64,000 nucleotides of DNA. It comes from Methanosarcina sp. UBA289 (GTDB taxonomy: Archaea; Halobacteriota; Methanosarcinia; Methanosarcinales; Methanosarcinaceae). The DNA lies in NCBI GenBank assembly GCA_002496565.1, contig DAKJ01000009.1, positions 124,001 to 188,000 of the forward strand, given 5' to 3'. A model generated the notes under the pieces. It ran no database searches. It was not told the DNA's origin and was given only the letters and a program-made list of their open reading frames with translations. Below, piece by piece: positions 1-9,131 of the stretch (the first letter of the stretch is position 1; every line of letters begins with the position of its first letter). Both the position numbers and the translations under genes were made by a program.

Positions 1-216
1 AGCAGCGTCCTTTAAGACCTCAATAGGGTTTGTACCATCGGTTTTGATGTAAAGGATCGGGTCACTGATACTTACGTATTTCATATCATAGAAGGCAATC
101 TCAACCCTTTCGTCTTTAATCAGAAGATCCTTGAGCAGATTTAGAAGGGTATGTGTCTCGCCTTTGAACTCGACTTCAAGCTCATTGTCTGTTTTGGAAA
201 GAATATTCAGTTGCAT
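1..216 (-). CDS. rpoL: DNA-directed RNA polymerase subunit L (Rpo11), 3' end cut by window edge
   Basis: Reading the minus strand from the ATG at 214-216 gives a protein starting MQLNILSKTDNELEVEF and continuing with KGETHTLLNLLKDLL, DMKYVSISDPILYIKTDG and NPIEVLKDA. This is the Rpb11/RpoL pattern. Rpo11 pairs with subunit D to form the assembly platform of archaeal RNA polymerase. About 72 residues are inside the window out of a family length of about 90-95, so only the C-terminal end is missing. The gene lies directly downstream of csl4, 81 bases away on the same strand, an arrangement I recall from related archaea. Confidence 0.9.
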   Translation of the reverse strand, partial: MQLNILSKTDNELEVEFKGETHTLLNLLKDLLIKDERVEIAFYDMKYVSISDPILYIKTDGTNPIEVLKDAA

Positions 217-297
217 TGGTGACCACCTGTAAATGGTAAGTAATGTAATCTACTGATAATTTACTGTGCAGAAGTCCATGCCTGTAGGAGAAAGAAA

Positions 298-1260
298 TTA
301 CTGGATCCCTTTCCCGTACTCGGTTGAGATTTTGCGAGTTTCGGTCATATTGCATACAGGACATTTAAGCTTTTTCCCTTCGAGCACAAGTTCTCCTCTG
401 CAATTTGAACAGTAAGCTTTTACAACTCCAAGGGAATCTTCAGCTGTTGTCAGGCGCATTCTTTCAGTATCAATAACCCTGGCCCTGATTATATCAAAGT
501 GCCTGAACTCATCTGAAAGTCTCTTAACGTAAGAGTCCCGCACATTTGACACGTGGACGTCTCCAGACCGCACATTGACAATTTCCCTGTCTTCTTTGCC
601 TTCTATTCTTGCAACTTCTACCATTGCTCCGGATTCGCGCACGTCAGTTATCTTTCCATAGACAATATCCCCTACTTTAAGAATATTCGGAGTTATCGTG
701 CTTGGCCTGACCGAGACTACTCTTGCTTTCCTATCAATAATTACTATTCCGGTAGCTGTAGAGTAAATATCTCCGGCAGACACTGTTGTTCCTTCCCCGG
801 ACTTGAACTCCTCAGTCGTTCCAACAAGCTCTCCAGGAAGCACAAAATCACCTTTCTCAAGTTCTTCTTCTGGAGTCTCGACTTCGTAAGGAGTCCTGGA
901 TTCAGGCATGTCCGACCTTTCCCTTGAGCCTTTTTTCTGATAAGGGAACCTTCTTTTTTTGCCCTGGTCTCCCCTGAACTGGTCCTTTGACTGCTCCCTG
1001 GACTGCCCTTTAAACTGGTCTCTGGGATGTCCCCTGAATCGTTCTCTTGATTGGCTCTTATATTGATCCCTAGACTGTTCCCTCGGTTGACTTTTAACAG
1101 CCTGTTCCCTGGGCTGGGCCTTAAACTGATCTCTTGACTGACCTTTGAATTGATCCCTGCTTTCTGAAGCAATTTGAGTCACCTTTTCGGCAACTGGCTT
1201 TCCTTCACTCGGGCCAGTCAATTTTTTTCTTGTAGTTTTACTTTTTCGAATTCTAATCAT
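298..1260 (-). CDS. csl4: Exosome RNA-binding subunit Csl4 with long SRDQFKGQ-repeat N-terminal extension
   Basis: Csl4 caps the archaeal RNA exosome and presents substrates to it. The C-terminal 200 residues show the family layout: a small N-terminal beta domain (FVLPGELVGTTEEF), an S1 domain (VGDIYGKITDV-like region through IIRARVID) and a zinc ribbon with CSNC and CPVC pairs. In front lies an unusual stretch of about 115 residues rich in R, D, Q, S, F and K, built from degenerate 8-9-residue repeats such as SRDQFKGQ and PREQ. A GAGG motif just upstream of the ATG at 1258-1260 supports translation from the long start, so the extension is probably real. An internal Met (MPESRTPYE) could give a conventional short Csl4. 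The gene precedes rpoL. Confidence 0.88.
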   Translation of the reverse strand: MIRIRKSKTTRKKLTGPSEGKPVAEKVTQIASESRDQFKGQSRDQFKAQPREQAVKSQPREQSRDQYKSQSRERFRGHPRDQFKGQSREQSKDQFRGDQGKKRRFPYQKKGSRERSDMPESRTPYEVETPEEELEKGDFVLPGELVGTTEEFKSGEGTTVSAGDIYSTATGIVIIDRKARVVSVRPSTITPNILKVGDIVYGKITDVRESGAMVEVARIEGKEDREIVNVRSGDVHVSNVRDSYVKRLSDEFRHFDIIRARVIDTERMRLTTAEDSLGVVKAYCSNCRGELVLEGKKLKCPVCNMTETRKISTEYGKGIQ

Positions 1261-1588
1261 GATCCCTCATTTGGACTATCTTTAGTAGTCGATATAAATC
1301 GTAATCACAGCAACTATCAATGATATGGAATACTGTAGCCATTCAATAAGATACTGTAGCTATTCAATATGATATTAACACACTCAATTGACAGATAACT
1401 AACCTCAATAGATGAGATAGATTATCACATTTGTATTATCTGTCACTTTTGCCTCTATTGACGCACCGTATGGTTTGGTAAAACACAGGCATACTAATTG
1501 TAATCAGTGTTATAGTTCGCCTTTAGAGGTAAAATCCTGACACTGTCTCTATAAAGTCTGATACCTTATAACAGTACCTGCGTCTGAA
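1261..1588. other. Intergenic region upstream of csl4 with a 21-bp tandem repeat
   Basis: No convincing gene is seen in these 328 bases. They contain the csl4 ribosome binding site, two adjacent near-identical 21-bp units at 1330-1371, and AT-rich sequence that may include the csl4 promoter. Confidence 0.5.
1330..1371. repeat. Two-copy 21-bp direct repeat
   Basis: The unit ATACTGTAGCCATTCAATAA at 1330 is followed immediately by ATACTGTAGCTATTCAATAT at 1351. The copies differ at only a few positions. The repeat lies about 70-110 bases upstream of the csl4 start, so it could be a regulatory site or simple slippage. Confidence 0.7.
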
Positions 1589-2182
1589 TTATTCAGAGAC
1601 CTTAATCCTGTAGATCTCTACTTCAATAACCTCTCGTTCTTTTTTATGGAAATTGAAGGTTCGTTTTATAGGGAATTTCGCAACGTAGGAGTGTGTAATG
1701 ATTGCAGGCTTAATGAACTTTTGGATAAAAGCAAGGCTTCCGCGGTTGTGAATTGAATATATCACTTCACTTGTTCTTAACGCTGACGAAAGGAAAGGCC
1801 TGTCCCTGCCTTTCACTCTTGCCCCGAAAGGTGGATTCATAACCGTCGTTTTTACATGCCCTTTAACGTCGGCAATGTCTGATAATACGAACTCGACCTC
1901 TACTCCAAGTTTTTGGGCATTTTTTTGTGCGGTCTCAAGTGCTTTTGAATCCGTATCATACCCCACAACCGTTCTGGCTCCTAGAAGCTTCGCCCCTATT
2001 GCAAGGATTCCAGTACCGCAGCCCAGATCCTGCACCGATTCATCAAGATCTCCCTGCATATAAGCAAAGTGAAGAATTTCCGCAGCTAGAAGAGGAGGTG
2101 TCTGGTACTGCTCCAGCTCAAGTTCAGGATTGGAGAAGTTTTCCAATTCTTCAAGCAGCATCTCAAGTTTTCTCTGTTTCAT
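1589..2182 (-). CDS. METTL5-like N6-adenine RNA methyltransferase
   Basis: A class I SAM-dependent methyltransferase of 197 residues. The sequence shows the glycine-rich SAM-binding motif ([15 protein letters not shown]), the acidic residue after motif II ([10 protein letters not shown]) and the catalytic NPPF tetrad ([11 protein letters not shown]) typical of N6-adenine methylases. The length and the NPPFG context match the METTL5 family, which modifies small-subunit rRNA in eukaryotes. The rRNA target in this archaeon is inferred. It sits between dph2 and csl4 on the same strand, in a translation/RNA-processing neighbourhood. Confidence 0.8.
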   Translation of the reverse strand: MKQRKLEMLLEELENFSNPELELEQYQTPPLLAAEILHFAYMQGDLDESVQDLGCGTGILAIGAKLLGARTVVGYDTDSKALETAQKNAQKLGVEVEFVLSDIADVKGHVKTTVMNPPFGARVKGRDRPFLSSALRTSEVIYSIHNRGSLAFIQKFIKPAIITHSYVAKFPIKRTFNFHKKEREVIEVEIYRIKVSE

Positions 2183-2291
2183 TTCCTCGACTTAAATTCC
2201 CTATTTATATATATTTTAATTCTTTATTTATATATTTTGATTTGGCATCTAGATCTAAACTTATTACCTGGACATTTCCAACCGTAAAAAA

Positions 2292-3299
2292 TTACACTGG
2301 TTCTTCGGTAATTTCGTCCAGCACAAGCTTTTCCCAGTCTCTTTCTCCAAGCACGATCTCAAACTCCTGAGGAGTAAGCATAGGAGAGGGAAAACGCCCA
2401 ACTTCATCGATTGCAAGCCTAGGGCAGGCAGTATTCACGAAAGCATCTACCTTGAACTGAAGAAGCTGATCTGGAGTTACAAGATCAATCAGAATAAGGT
2501 ATGCCTCTTTTCCGTGCTTTTTTGCAAGCGCTTTCAAGGAGAAAGCCAGATTCATTCTTTCCTGCCCGTTTTTGCTTGAGACGATTATCCCAAAAACTTC
2601 CGCATCCAGGGACTTTGCAATTACTGCACTCCGCTGGCGAAGGATTCTTGAAGGATCTACCTCGCGAACTTCTCCGGAAAAAGGATCAGCTGCAAGAACC
2701 CGCTTTTTTGTGGAAAGGGATACTCCTAAAGGATGAAAATCTCCGCTTCCGATATACAGGTATTCGTCACAGACCTCAGCCCTTGCTACCGAAAAATTGC
2801 AGCCGAGTACCTGGCCTGGATATGCAAGCCTAGAATCCCCATGCCCGATTACGCAGGTCTTTCCATTTGCCTCCAAGACAGTGCAGGCTTCAGGGAGTTT
2901 ATGGACATGCTGAACCGTAGTAATCAGCCCTATAATCTGCCCTTTAAGTTCAGATGCTGCCTTTTCAACAACCGGCCGAATGTCAACTGCAGAACGCGTT
3001 TCTATGAAATAGACCTTTTCGGAAAGCTTCGTATCCTCAAGCTCAGCGTGCCCGAAGTGGAAAAGAATATCAACCTTTTCGAGCAGGGTTTTATCTAAAT
3101 CGCACGCCCCAAAACATGGGTCTCCGGAAATGATAATCTCAGCCCCGGTAGCTTTTTCAACTATTTTTGCGAGCTCCGGACTTTTTCTTTTAAGCCCCTC
3201 AGGAAACTGAAAGCCTACGGTTTTTGCGCCCAGTTTATCTATTACACTGATAATATATTCAGGCCTTAAGTCAAAAGCGTCACTCATTCCCAAAGACAT
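2292..3299 (-). CDS. dph2: Diphthamide biosynthesis enzyme Dph2 (3-amino-3-carboxypropyl-histidine synthase)
   Basis: This radical [4Fe-4S] enzyme makes the first carbon-carbon bond of diphthamide on elongation factor 2. The three cluster cysteines of the family are visible in [18 protein letters not shown] and [10 protein letters not shown], spread over the three repeated subdomains. VGFQFPEGL near the N-terminus is also characteristic. An ATG at 3297-3299 has GGAG about 8 bases upstream. The frame opens further to 3314, and a later ATG at 3285-3287 overlaps the hpt stop codon. The gene overlaps hpt by about 20 bases, so the two are probably translationally coupled. Confidence 0.92.
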   Translation of the reverse strand: MSLGMSDAFDLRPEYIISVIDKLGAKTVGFQFPEGLKRKSPELAKIVEKATGAEIIISGDPCFGACDLDKTLLEKVDILFHFGHAELEDTKLSEKVYFIETRSAVDIRPVVEKAASELKGQIIGLITTVQHVHKLPEACTVLEANGKTCVIGHGDSRLAYPGQVLGCNFSVARAEVCDEYLYIGSGDFHPLGVSLSTKKRVLAADPFSGEVREVDPSRILRQRSAVIAKSLDAEVFGIIVSSKNGQERMNLAFSLKALAKKHGKEAYLILIDLVTPDQLLQFKVDAFVNTACPRLAIDEVGRFPSPMLTPQEFEIVLGERDWEKLVLDEITEEPV

Positions 3300-3852
3300 T
3301 CTTGATCTCCACACCTTTCTCGCTCACGTCGATAGTAACGAGAATTTTGGGCTCAACTCCGAGCTCCTTTATTTGTAAATAGCCGTCCCCTCTTCCGATA
3401 ACAGAAATTACATCCAGAATTTCCACACCCATAGTTTTTAGGGCTTTTACGAGTGATATCAGAGTTCCGCCAGTACTGATGACATCATCCACGATAATTA
3501 CTCTGTCCCCTTTCTTGAGCCCGTTTATGTAGAGAGCTCCTTTCGAGTACCCTGTACTCTGAGACAGTTCCACTTCTCCTTCAAGGAAATAAGGCCGCTT
3601 TCGAATAATAGTCAAAGGAATTCCTGTTTTCAGAGAAAGGGCATTTGCTACAGGAATACCCATAGCTTCTATAGTAAGAATAGTGTCAACTTTTTTAATA
3701 TCGGTAATCTGGAGAATATATTCGGCGATCTCTTCAACCATATGGGGGTCTATGGATGGTACACCATCAGAGATAGGATGGATAAAGTAATTATATTCTC
3801 CTCGCTTGATCACAGGAGAATTAATGAGTGAGGTTTTTAGTTTTTCAAGCAT
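3280..3852 (-). CDS. hpt: Hypoxanthine/guanine phosphoribosyltransferase
   Basis: The enzyme salvages hypoxanthine and guanine with PRPP. The PRPP-binding signature [14 protein letters not shown] is intact and preceded by the PRTase core ([16 protein letters not shown] and [13 protein letters not shown]). The length of 190 residues and the N-terminus MLEKLKTSL match the archaeal HGPRTase group rather than bacterial Apt. It is the first gene of an overlapping pair with dph2. Confidence 0.88.
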   Translation of the reverse strand: MLEKLKTSLINSPVIKRGEYNYFIHPISDGVPSIDPHMVEEIAEYILQITDIKKVDTILTIEAMGIPVANALSLKTGIPLTIIRKRPYFLEGEVELSQSTGYSKGALYINGLKKGDRVIIVDDVISTGGTLISLVKALKTMGVEILDVISVIGRGDGYLQIKELGVEPKILVTIDVSEKGVEIKNVFGNE

Positions 3853-4102
3853 GGTATTAACTCTTTTTTGGCCGTTGCGATATTTCCTGTAAGTAGTATT
3901 CCAGAGAATATTATTCTATCGTGTTTTAAGCAAATTGTTTTCCTGGAGCAGGTTAAAAACATAAAGGTTGAGGAGCTACATGACGAACCAACTTTAGGGA
4001 AAGTTCAAAGTACTTGATATAATTTTGGGATCATGCAGAGTGTCCGAAGCCCAGAAATAAACACCTACAGAGTATACTACACATTATTATACTCACGCAT
4101 TA

Positions 4103-7100
4103 CTATATCGACCACAATGCGAACACACCTGGGAAACCTTTCATAATAACACTATCGTGTCGCTCCCAGCATAACTGTTTATGTCTCAAGGCTCCAAGTT
4201 GATCGATATCTTTTTTAGCCCGATCACTGAGCCAGATTTCTGCGCCTTTGATGGACCCAACCACGCGGGAGGCAAAGTTCACAGTATCACCGAACACGTC
4301 GCCTTTCTCTACTGTCATAGATCCAATATGAATACCTGCACGGATTTTGACCAATGGATGGCCCGTATTCCCCTGTAATTCCCTCGCGTAGTCCAGAGCT
4401 TGGTCCACAGACTTAAAAGCCGCCATGAAACTGTCACCCATAGTTTTAATTTCTCGACCTTTGAACTTGTAAATCAGCCTTCGGCTTTGAGTAAAGTGAG
4501 CACTCCTTACTTTGTCCATAGCTTCATCCTTAATTTCGTCTCCTAGCACCGTTGAGTTAACAACATCGGTAAACACAACAGCCAACGTAACTCGATCGCC
4601 TCCAGCCCACTCTTGGAAATTCCCCGTACTCGTCTCACCTTTGGCCGACATGACGAATACATCGAAATCCCTATGGCGGTCAGCAGATTTGTCCATAGCT
4701 TCGACTTCTGACCGGAAATTAATACGTTCCTTTGGATCGGCCAGTGATACTGTCCCTCCACAGGGACAGCCGAATGTCATAATTCCTTTGTTATGGAGTC
4801 TCTTTACATAGTAGTCTGGCACTGGATCTCCACATTCTGGACACACGAAGAAATGCAAGAGTTCCACGGTTCCATCCAATGCTCTACGTTTTGTATGAGT
4901 CAGGACAAACTCCTCAAAATGGAATCGAGTCTCTGGACTAGCCTGCTCATCGAAGAAAAGAGTCAAGCGACCACGTGCCTCGTCAAATTCGTGCAGGTAG
5001 AGACCACACTTACCACCCGCCTCGGCGGTAAAGACAGCAGCGTTTCGCCACATCTTCCCCCTCTCGATAATAAATAATTCACTATGGCTCAGCCTCACTG
5101 CCAGAGTTGAGTAAAGGCTCTGGACTGGGCCATCGAAGGTGATAGAAACCTCCGAGCCTTTTGGCTCGGGTGCATCTTCATAGTCGCGATTAAACTGTGA
5201 TGGAAAAACAAGATAACGACCGTCATTCGCATTTTCCCATAGCGCCAAGTCATGACAAATTAGTTCCTCCACTGTAGCGTGCAACAGTAATTGCTCTTTG
5301 CCAGGGCCCTTAACTTTTTGCTCATCAGGAACAAAGAACTTACCAGCTAAGACGACTTCTTCAGCTATTGAACCAAGACCTTCAGGCTCCCCCTTGGCCT
5401 GGTTGACCATTGCGGAAGCATAGGCGTCTAACAATTCTGGCTGGAGTAAAATATAACCTCCAAAACTCAGTTGACGGATCAAGTCACGGTTTTCGAGCCT
5501 CCCAACGCATATGTTAAATTGATCTCGGAGATCGGTCACCTTCTCAGTCTTGTCAGGATGATCGTGGGCAAAATCTATATAAAGTTCATTCAGTGACGCC
5601 AAAAGCCGACCTGTTTTCTTTACTTCCAGCAAGTATGACTTAATATCGGCAAACAATTGTGAAGATGAAACCTCCGGCAAATCTTCCCAAATAATCGCCT
5701 GCTCGATCGCTGCTCGTAATTCTTTGACATTCCAACCTTCCTTGGCGCTGGTCTTGAAATAACCATCAAAATTAAATTCCTTGAGGATTGACTTCAGTCG
5801 ATCCTCACTAATAGACACACCTCCGCGATCATTACGAGCGGAAACTAGAAACTTTTTCATGGAATCTCTCGAAGTTCCCTGGCGCTGTTGTGCCACGCGC
5901 AAGGCGCGCTCCCAGTGCCGGACACCTGCCAGAGGGTCAATTTCGCTACGGGCATCGAACACCACGAGTGCCACAGCCACCTCGTTAAGGTGTAATTGGT
6001 GGATAATACGATAGCCTGGCTGTCCGGCCAGATCCCACAACAACGCCTCGCGGGTCTGTGTAATGTTGCTGCCGACTTTTACCTCTTGCGAATCAAGTGT
6101 CCATACATGTCTTCCAGGAGTAGAATCTGTAGCCTCAAAAGGCTGGTTGTTAAGAACCAAGCTAAGGCCGGTTTTACCCACTCCCGTATCACCTACCAAC
6201 ACTATCTTGGCATTGATGTAATGGGCGCTAGGCTCTGAAACTTGACCAAGCAAAATATTGGGATCCAGTTCCCATATGTGAATAACTCGATCATTTTTTA
6301 TCTCTGGAGTATTGGAGTCAGACCCAACCGTGGCTAGAAGAGGCAGATGTGGGTGGAAAGCAAGGCTTGGAAATCTTTCGTACCTATTGACCGATCGGCC
6401 AGGAATTATTCCAAGACATTCCCCTGTATCTACGCTCCATAGGCGGCTCTCGGCATCATCACCCATGGAAGCAAGAATTCGCCCATCACCCAGAAAAGCG
6501 ACACATCTAACATGACCAGTATGTCCCTCGAGCGAACGTTGCAATCGCCCGCTGTCCCATTCCCAAAGTCTCAGTACCTTATCAAATCCTCCAGTTACCA
6601 AGGTACGATTTTGTAGGTCAATTGCTATACTGACGACCCAGTTCTGATGCGCCTCAAACTTACGGATCAGCTTCATATTACTAACTTCCCACTGGATAAC
6701 TGAGCCAATACTTCCGACTGCTAGCTTTTTGCCCGCGGAATCAAATGCAACAACTAAAGCCGAGTTGGGGCTACCATCAAGTCTATCTAGCAGATCGCCA
6801 CTTTCTGCCAACCATAGATTTACTAGACCAAGATCGTCACCTCCGGCCAGTATCTTCCCCGTAGGATCAAACGCCACGCTGTAAACCCTGTAGTGTCCAT
6901 CTCTTTTCATTTTACGTATGAGCTTGCCAGTTGCAGACTTCCACAGATTGACTGTATTATCGCTACCACTAGCTAAGGTCCTGCCCGTCGGATCAAAGGC
7001 GACACTATAGACCTTGCCTCTATGTCCTCTAAGTATCCTTAGGCACTGACCAGTCTCGGTATCCCACAACCGGATTGTTTTATCCTCAGATGGCGATGCT

Positions 7101-7252
7101 AATATCTTCCCATTCGGCGACCACGCAATACGTCCAATAAAGCCAGTGTGCCCCCGCAGCGTGCTTACAAGCTTCACGCCCAGCGGAAGGTTTTTTCGTA
7201 TTTCTTCGTCGGCGAGTTGCCATTTCTCAATAAAGTGATCATCCATGCGCAT
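4103..7252 (-). CDS. WD40 / Ras-Roc-like GTPase / zinc ribbon / class III nucleotidyl cyclase fusion
   Basis: A 1049-residue signalling protein with no signal peptide or membrane segment. Residues about 30-332 form roughly seven WD40 blades (e.g. LRGHTGFIGRIAWSPNG). A small GTPase follows at about 345-525: P-loop GDTGVGKT 354-361, DLAGQ 407-411, an atypical G4 with RND 473-475, and SAK 502-504. Residues 530-790 look COR/winged-helix-like and are not clearly assigned. A zinc ribbon (CPEC 804-807, CPCG 829-832) precedes a class III cyclase at about 885-1049. That domain has metal aspartates D896 and D940, adenine-type specificity residues K936 and D989, and transition-state N992 and R996, so it should be an active adenylyl cyclase. 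No clear ribosome binding site is seen before the ATG at 7252. The gene looks more GC-rich than its neighbours and is isolated by AT-rich spacers, which suggests transfer from bacteria. Confidence 0.92.
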   Translation of the reverse strand: MRMDDHFIEKWQLADEEIRKNLPLGVKLVSTLRGHTGFIGRIAWSPNGKILASPSEDKTIRLWDTETGQCLRILRGHRGKVYSVAFDPTGRTLASGSDNTVNLWKSATGKLIRKMKRDGHYRVYSVAFDPTGKILAGGDDLGLVNLWLAESGDLLDRLDGSPNSALVVAFDSAGKKLAVGSIGSVIQWEVSNMKLIRKFEAHQNWVVSIAIDLQNRTLVTGGFDKVLRLWEWDSGRLQRSLEGHTGHVRCVAFLGDGRILASMGDDAESRLWSVDTGECLGIIPGRSVNRYERFPSLAFHPHLPLLATVGSDSNTPEIKNDRVIHIWELDPNILLGQVSEPSAHYINAKIVLVGDTGVGKTGLSLVLNNQPFEATDSTPGRHVWTLDSQEVKVGSNITQTREALLWDLAGQPGYRIIHQLHLNEVAVALVVFDARSEIDPLAGVRHWERALRVAQQRQGTSRDSMKKFLVSARNDRGGVSISEDRLKSILKEFNFDGYFKTSAKEGWNVKELRAAIEQAIIWEDLPEVSSSQLFADIKSYLLEVKKTGRLLASLNELYIDFAHDHPDKTEKVTDLRDQFNICVGRLENRDLIRQLSFGGYILLQPELLDAYASAMVNQAKGEPEGLGSIAEEVVLAGKFFVPDEQKVKGPGKEQLLLHATVEELICHDLALWENANDGRYLVFPSQFNRDYEDAPEPKGSEVSITFDGPVQSLYSTLAVRLSHSELFIIERGKMWRNAAVFTAEAGGKCGLYLHEFDEARGRLTLFFDEQASPETRFHFEEFVLTHTKRRALDGTVELLHFFVCPECGDPVPDYYVKRLHNKGIMTFGCPCGGTVSLADPKERINFRSEVEAMDKSADRHRDFDVFVMSAKGETSTGNFQEWAGGDRVTLAVVFTDVVNSTVLGDEIKDEAMDKVRSAHFTQSRRLIYKFKGREIKTMGDSFMAAFKSVDQALDYARELQGNTGHPLVKIRAGIHIGSMTVEKGDVFGDTVNFASRVVGSIKGAEIWLSDRAKKDIDQLGALRHKQLCWERHDSVIMKGFPGVFALWSI

Positions 7253-7556
7253 AGGATTTGTTTGCTCTTTATTAAAATTTTCTAAATTTACTGAAGTTGT
7301 TATATATTAAGTAATTTATATATAAACAAATACAAATAAATTAAAAATATGTTCTGGCAAAAATAAAAACGTTTAAACATTAATATAAAAAGTGATTGGT
7401 ATTAAACGTGAAAAAGTAAGGTAAAATTAAAGAGTAGCTGAATAATTACGGAAGATCAAATGAACTCAGGAAAAGCCAATGGAAAAAATAAAAAAGGAAG
7501 AGAAAGAGGAAAATATTAGGATTACTGGAATCCTCAAATATATCTGATTAAACCTT
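7253..7556. other. AT-rich spacer between the FmdE-like gene and the cyclase fusion
   Basis: No gene is seen. A palindromic TATA-like sequence TTTATATATAAA at about 7313-7324 lies 60-70 bases upstream of the cyclase-fusion start and is the best promoter candidate. Confidence 0.4.
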
Positions 7557-8717
7557 TTATGCGGGTTTAGGTCCGTTAGTTAAGTTGCCTGTTCCATCAG
7601 CTCCAATTTTCAAGAGATTAGTATGACCTGGAGGATCAAGCAGCCCTAGGACTACATAAGGGTTATTATTCGCCTGTTTCATTTCAGCCAGGGTATCGGC
7701 ATCAATGTCAAAAACTGCAATTACCGAAACAAGTCCTTCTGTATCCCAGTTTTCCTTATCCATAAGCCAGAGATCGGCTAAATACTTCGAGACCCATCCT
7801 GGATCATCGGCTTTTGCACCGGAGTTCACATTGACAACGTCAAAATTAAATCCTAGGACTACTGCTTTCATAGTTCCGGCATTTTTATCTGTGACCACGA
7901 AAATACCTGCAGGAGAACCTCCAAGAGCTTCTTTTTCGTCATCCGTCAATGAAGATACCCAGAGACCTCCTTTGCCCGGAGTCGCGTCCCAACGCTTTAC
8001 GAAAACGTCTTCTTTGCACCAGTTAGGGCAGGAGAAAACCGTATAACTTACGCCTTCCTCAAGAGGGTAGTTTTCTTCCATCCAGTTTGCAAGCACGTGA
8101 CCGCTCGAAACTCCCGGACAGAAATGATTGTGCAGCTCAAGGCACTGCATAAGCTCATAATCGAGCTTTCCGGTAGACCAGCCATTCGAAATTGTAAGAA
8201 TGGCAAATTCGCGCCCGTCAAATACTGTTGCATTTACCTTTTCATTCCATGCAGCTCTCGATTTCGGAGTTTTCGAAAGTGTATCAAAGTTTATATTTTC
8301 CGTCACCTTATAACTGATTTCGCTTTTGTTTTCATAAGAGACCTCGATATAAGTACAGTTCCCGCTGCATTTATCGAAGAACGCAAACCATAAAGGACTA
8401 TTCCTTGAGTTCTGGACAACAAGGAGATTTTTTGTGTACAGAAGATCTCTCTCATAAAACTCTGAATAGAATTCATCCAGGAAAGTATAAGACTCTGCAG
8501 GAGAGCCTATATCCGTAATAATAAGTGTATTTTCTGGTCCAACAGCTCCAAGATCTGCTTCGGCTGCAGCAAAGACCTGAGTCATTAAGCCACAATTATC
8601 AACATCGGCTGCCGCCCCTGGAATAGGACCAAGGGAAAGAATGAGGGCTGTCAGGAAGACAAGATAAATGACTTTCGCTTTGATTCTCTTTATATTCATC
8701 ACGCCTTCTCCTATCAT
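7557..8717 (-). CDS. Exported FmdE-family protein
   Basis: The N-terminus has a hydrophobic segment (VIYLVFLTALILSLG) ending in GAAADVD, a plausible signal peptide. The central motif LELHNHFCPGVSSGHVLANW matches the His/Cys signature of the FmdE domain, named after a gene next to formylmethanofuran dehydrogenase. FSCPNWC adds further cysteines. The biochemical role is unknown. An exported version cannot be a simple cytosolic Fmd subunit. The frame opens to 8738, but GGAGG lies 7 bases before the ATG at 8715-8717, which I prefer; another ATG at 8697-8699 also has a fair binding site. Confidence 0.7.
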   Translation of the reverse strand: MIGEGVMNIKRIKAKVIYLVFLTALILSLGPIPGAAADVDNCGLMTQVFAAAEADLGAVGPENTLIITDIGSPAESYTFLDEFYSEFYERDLLYTKNLLVVQNSRNSPLWFAFFDKCSGNCTYIEVSYENKSEISYKVTENINFDTLSKTPKSRAAWNEKVNATVFDGREFAILTISNGWSTGKLDYELMQCLELHNHFCPGVSSGHVLANWMEENYPLEEGVSYTVFSCPNWCKEDVFVKRWDATPGKGGLWVSSLTDDEKEALGGSPAGIFVVTDKNAGTMKAVVLGFNFDVVNVNSGAKADDPGWVSKYLADLWLMDKENWDTEGLVSVIAVFDIDADTLAEMKQANNNPYVVLGLLDPPGHTNLLKIGADGTGNLTNGPKPA

Positions 8718-9131
8718 GATTTTTCCTCCACTAATCATTAAACCGATTTATTCATTATCTAACCGTAAAAATAGCACTTACTCGAAAATAGTGCTTAATT
8801 GGTAAGATAAAGGTCAAACTTAGTAAGTAGTAATATTACAAAGTATAATAAAAGTATTAAATAAAACTTTTGGATTTTGTTAACATTGTGAATATAAAAA
8901 TGCTATGCGCGAAGTGAAAAGGTGAAAGAAAAAATAAATAGAGAATAGGATGGGATAAAATCAAAATCAATTAGCCTTTATAAAATTATATTGAATACAA
9001 AATAAAATAAACGTGGGAAATTATTAGTAAATTAAAATTATATAGGTATAAATGTAAATAAAATGAATTTGTCTTTTTTTTGAAATCAAGACATGATATA
9101 TAATAGGGGAGTTGGAAATATAGTGGAGGAA
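8718..9131. other. Divergent intergenic region, FmdE-like gene and corrinoid methyltransferase gene
   Basis: AT-rich sequence with no clear ORF besides a possible N-terminal extension of the methyltransferase from 9093. It holds the imperfect inverted repeat AGCACT / AGTGCT at 8773-8795, close to the expected promoter of the minus-strand gene. Confidence 0.35.

Noticed and set aside
744..1172. 142-residue minus-strand frame inside csl4
   Set aside because: It is a shadow of the repetitive Csl4 coding sequence in another frame, with no ribosome binding site or family.
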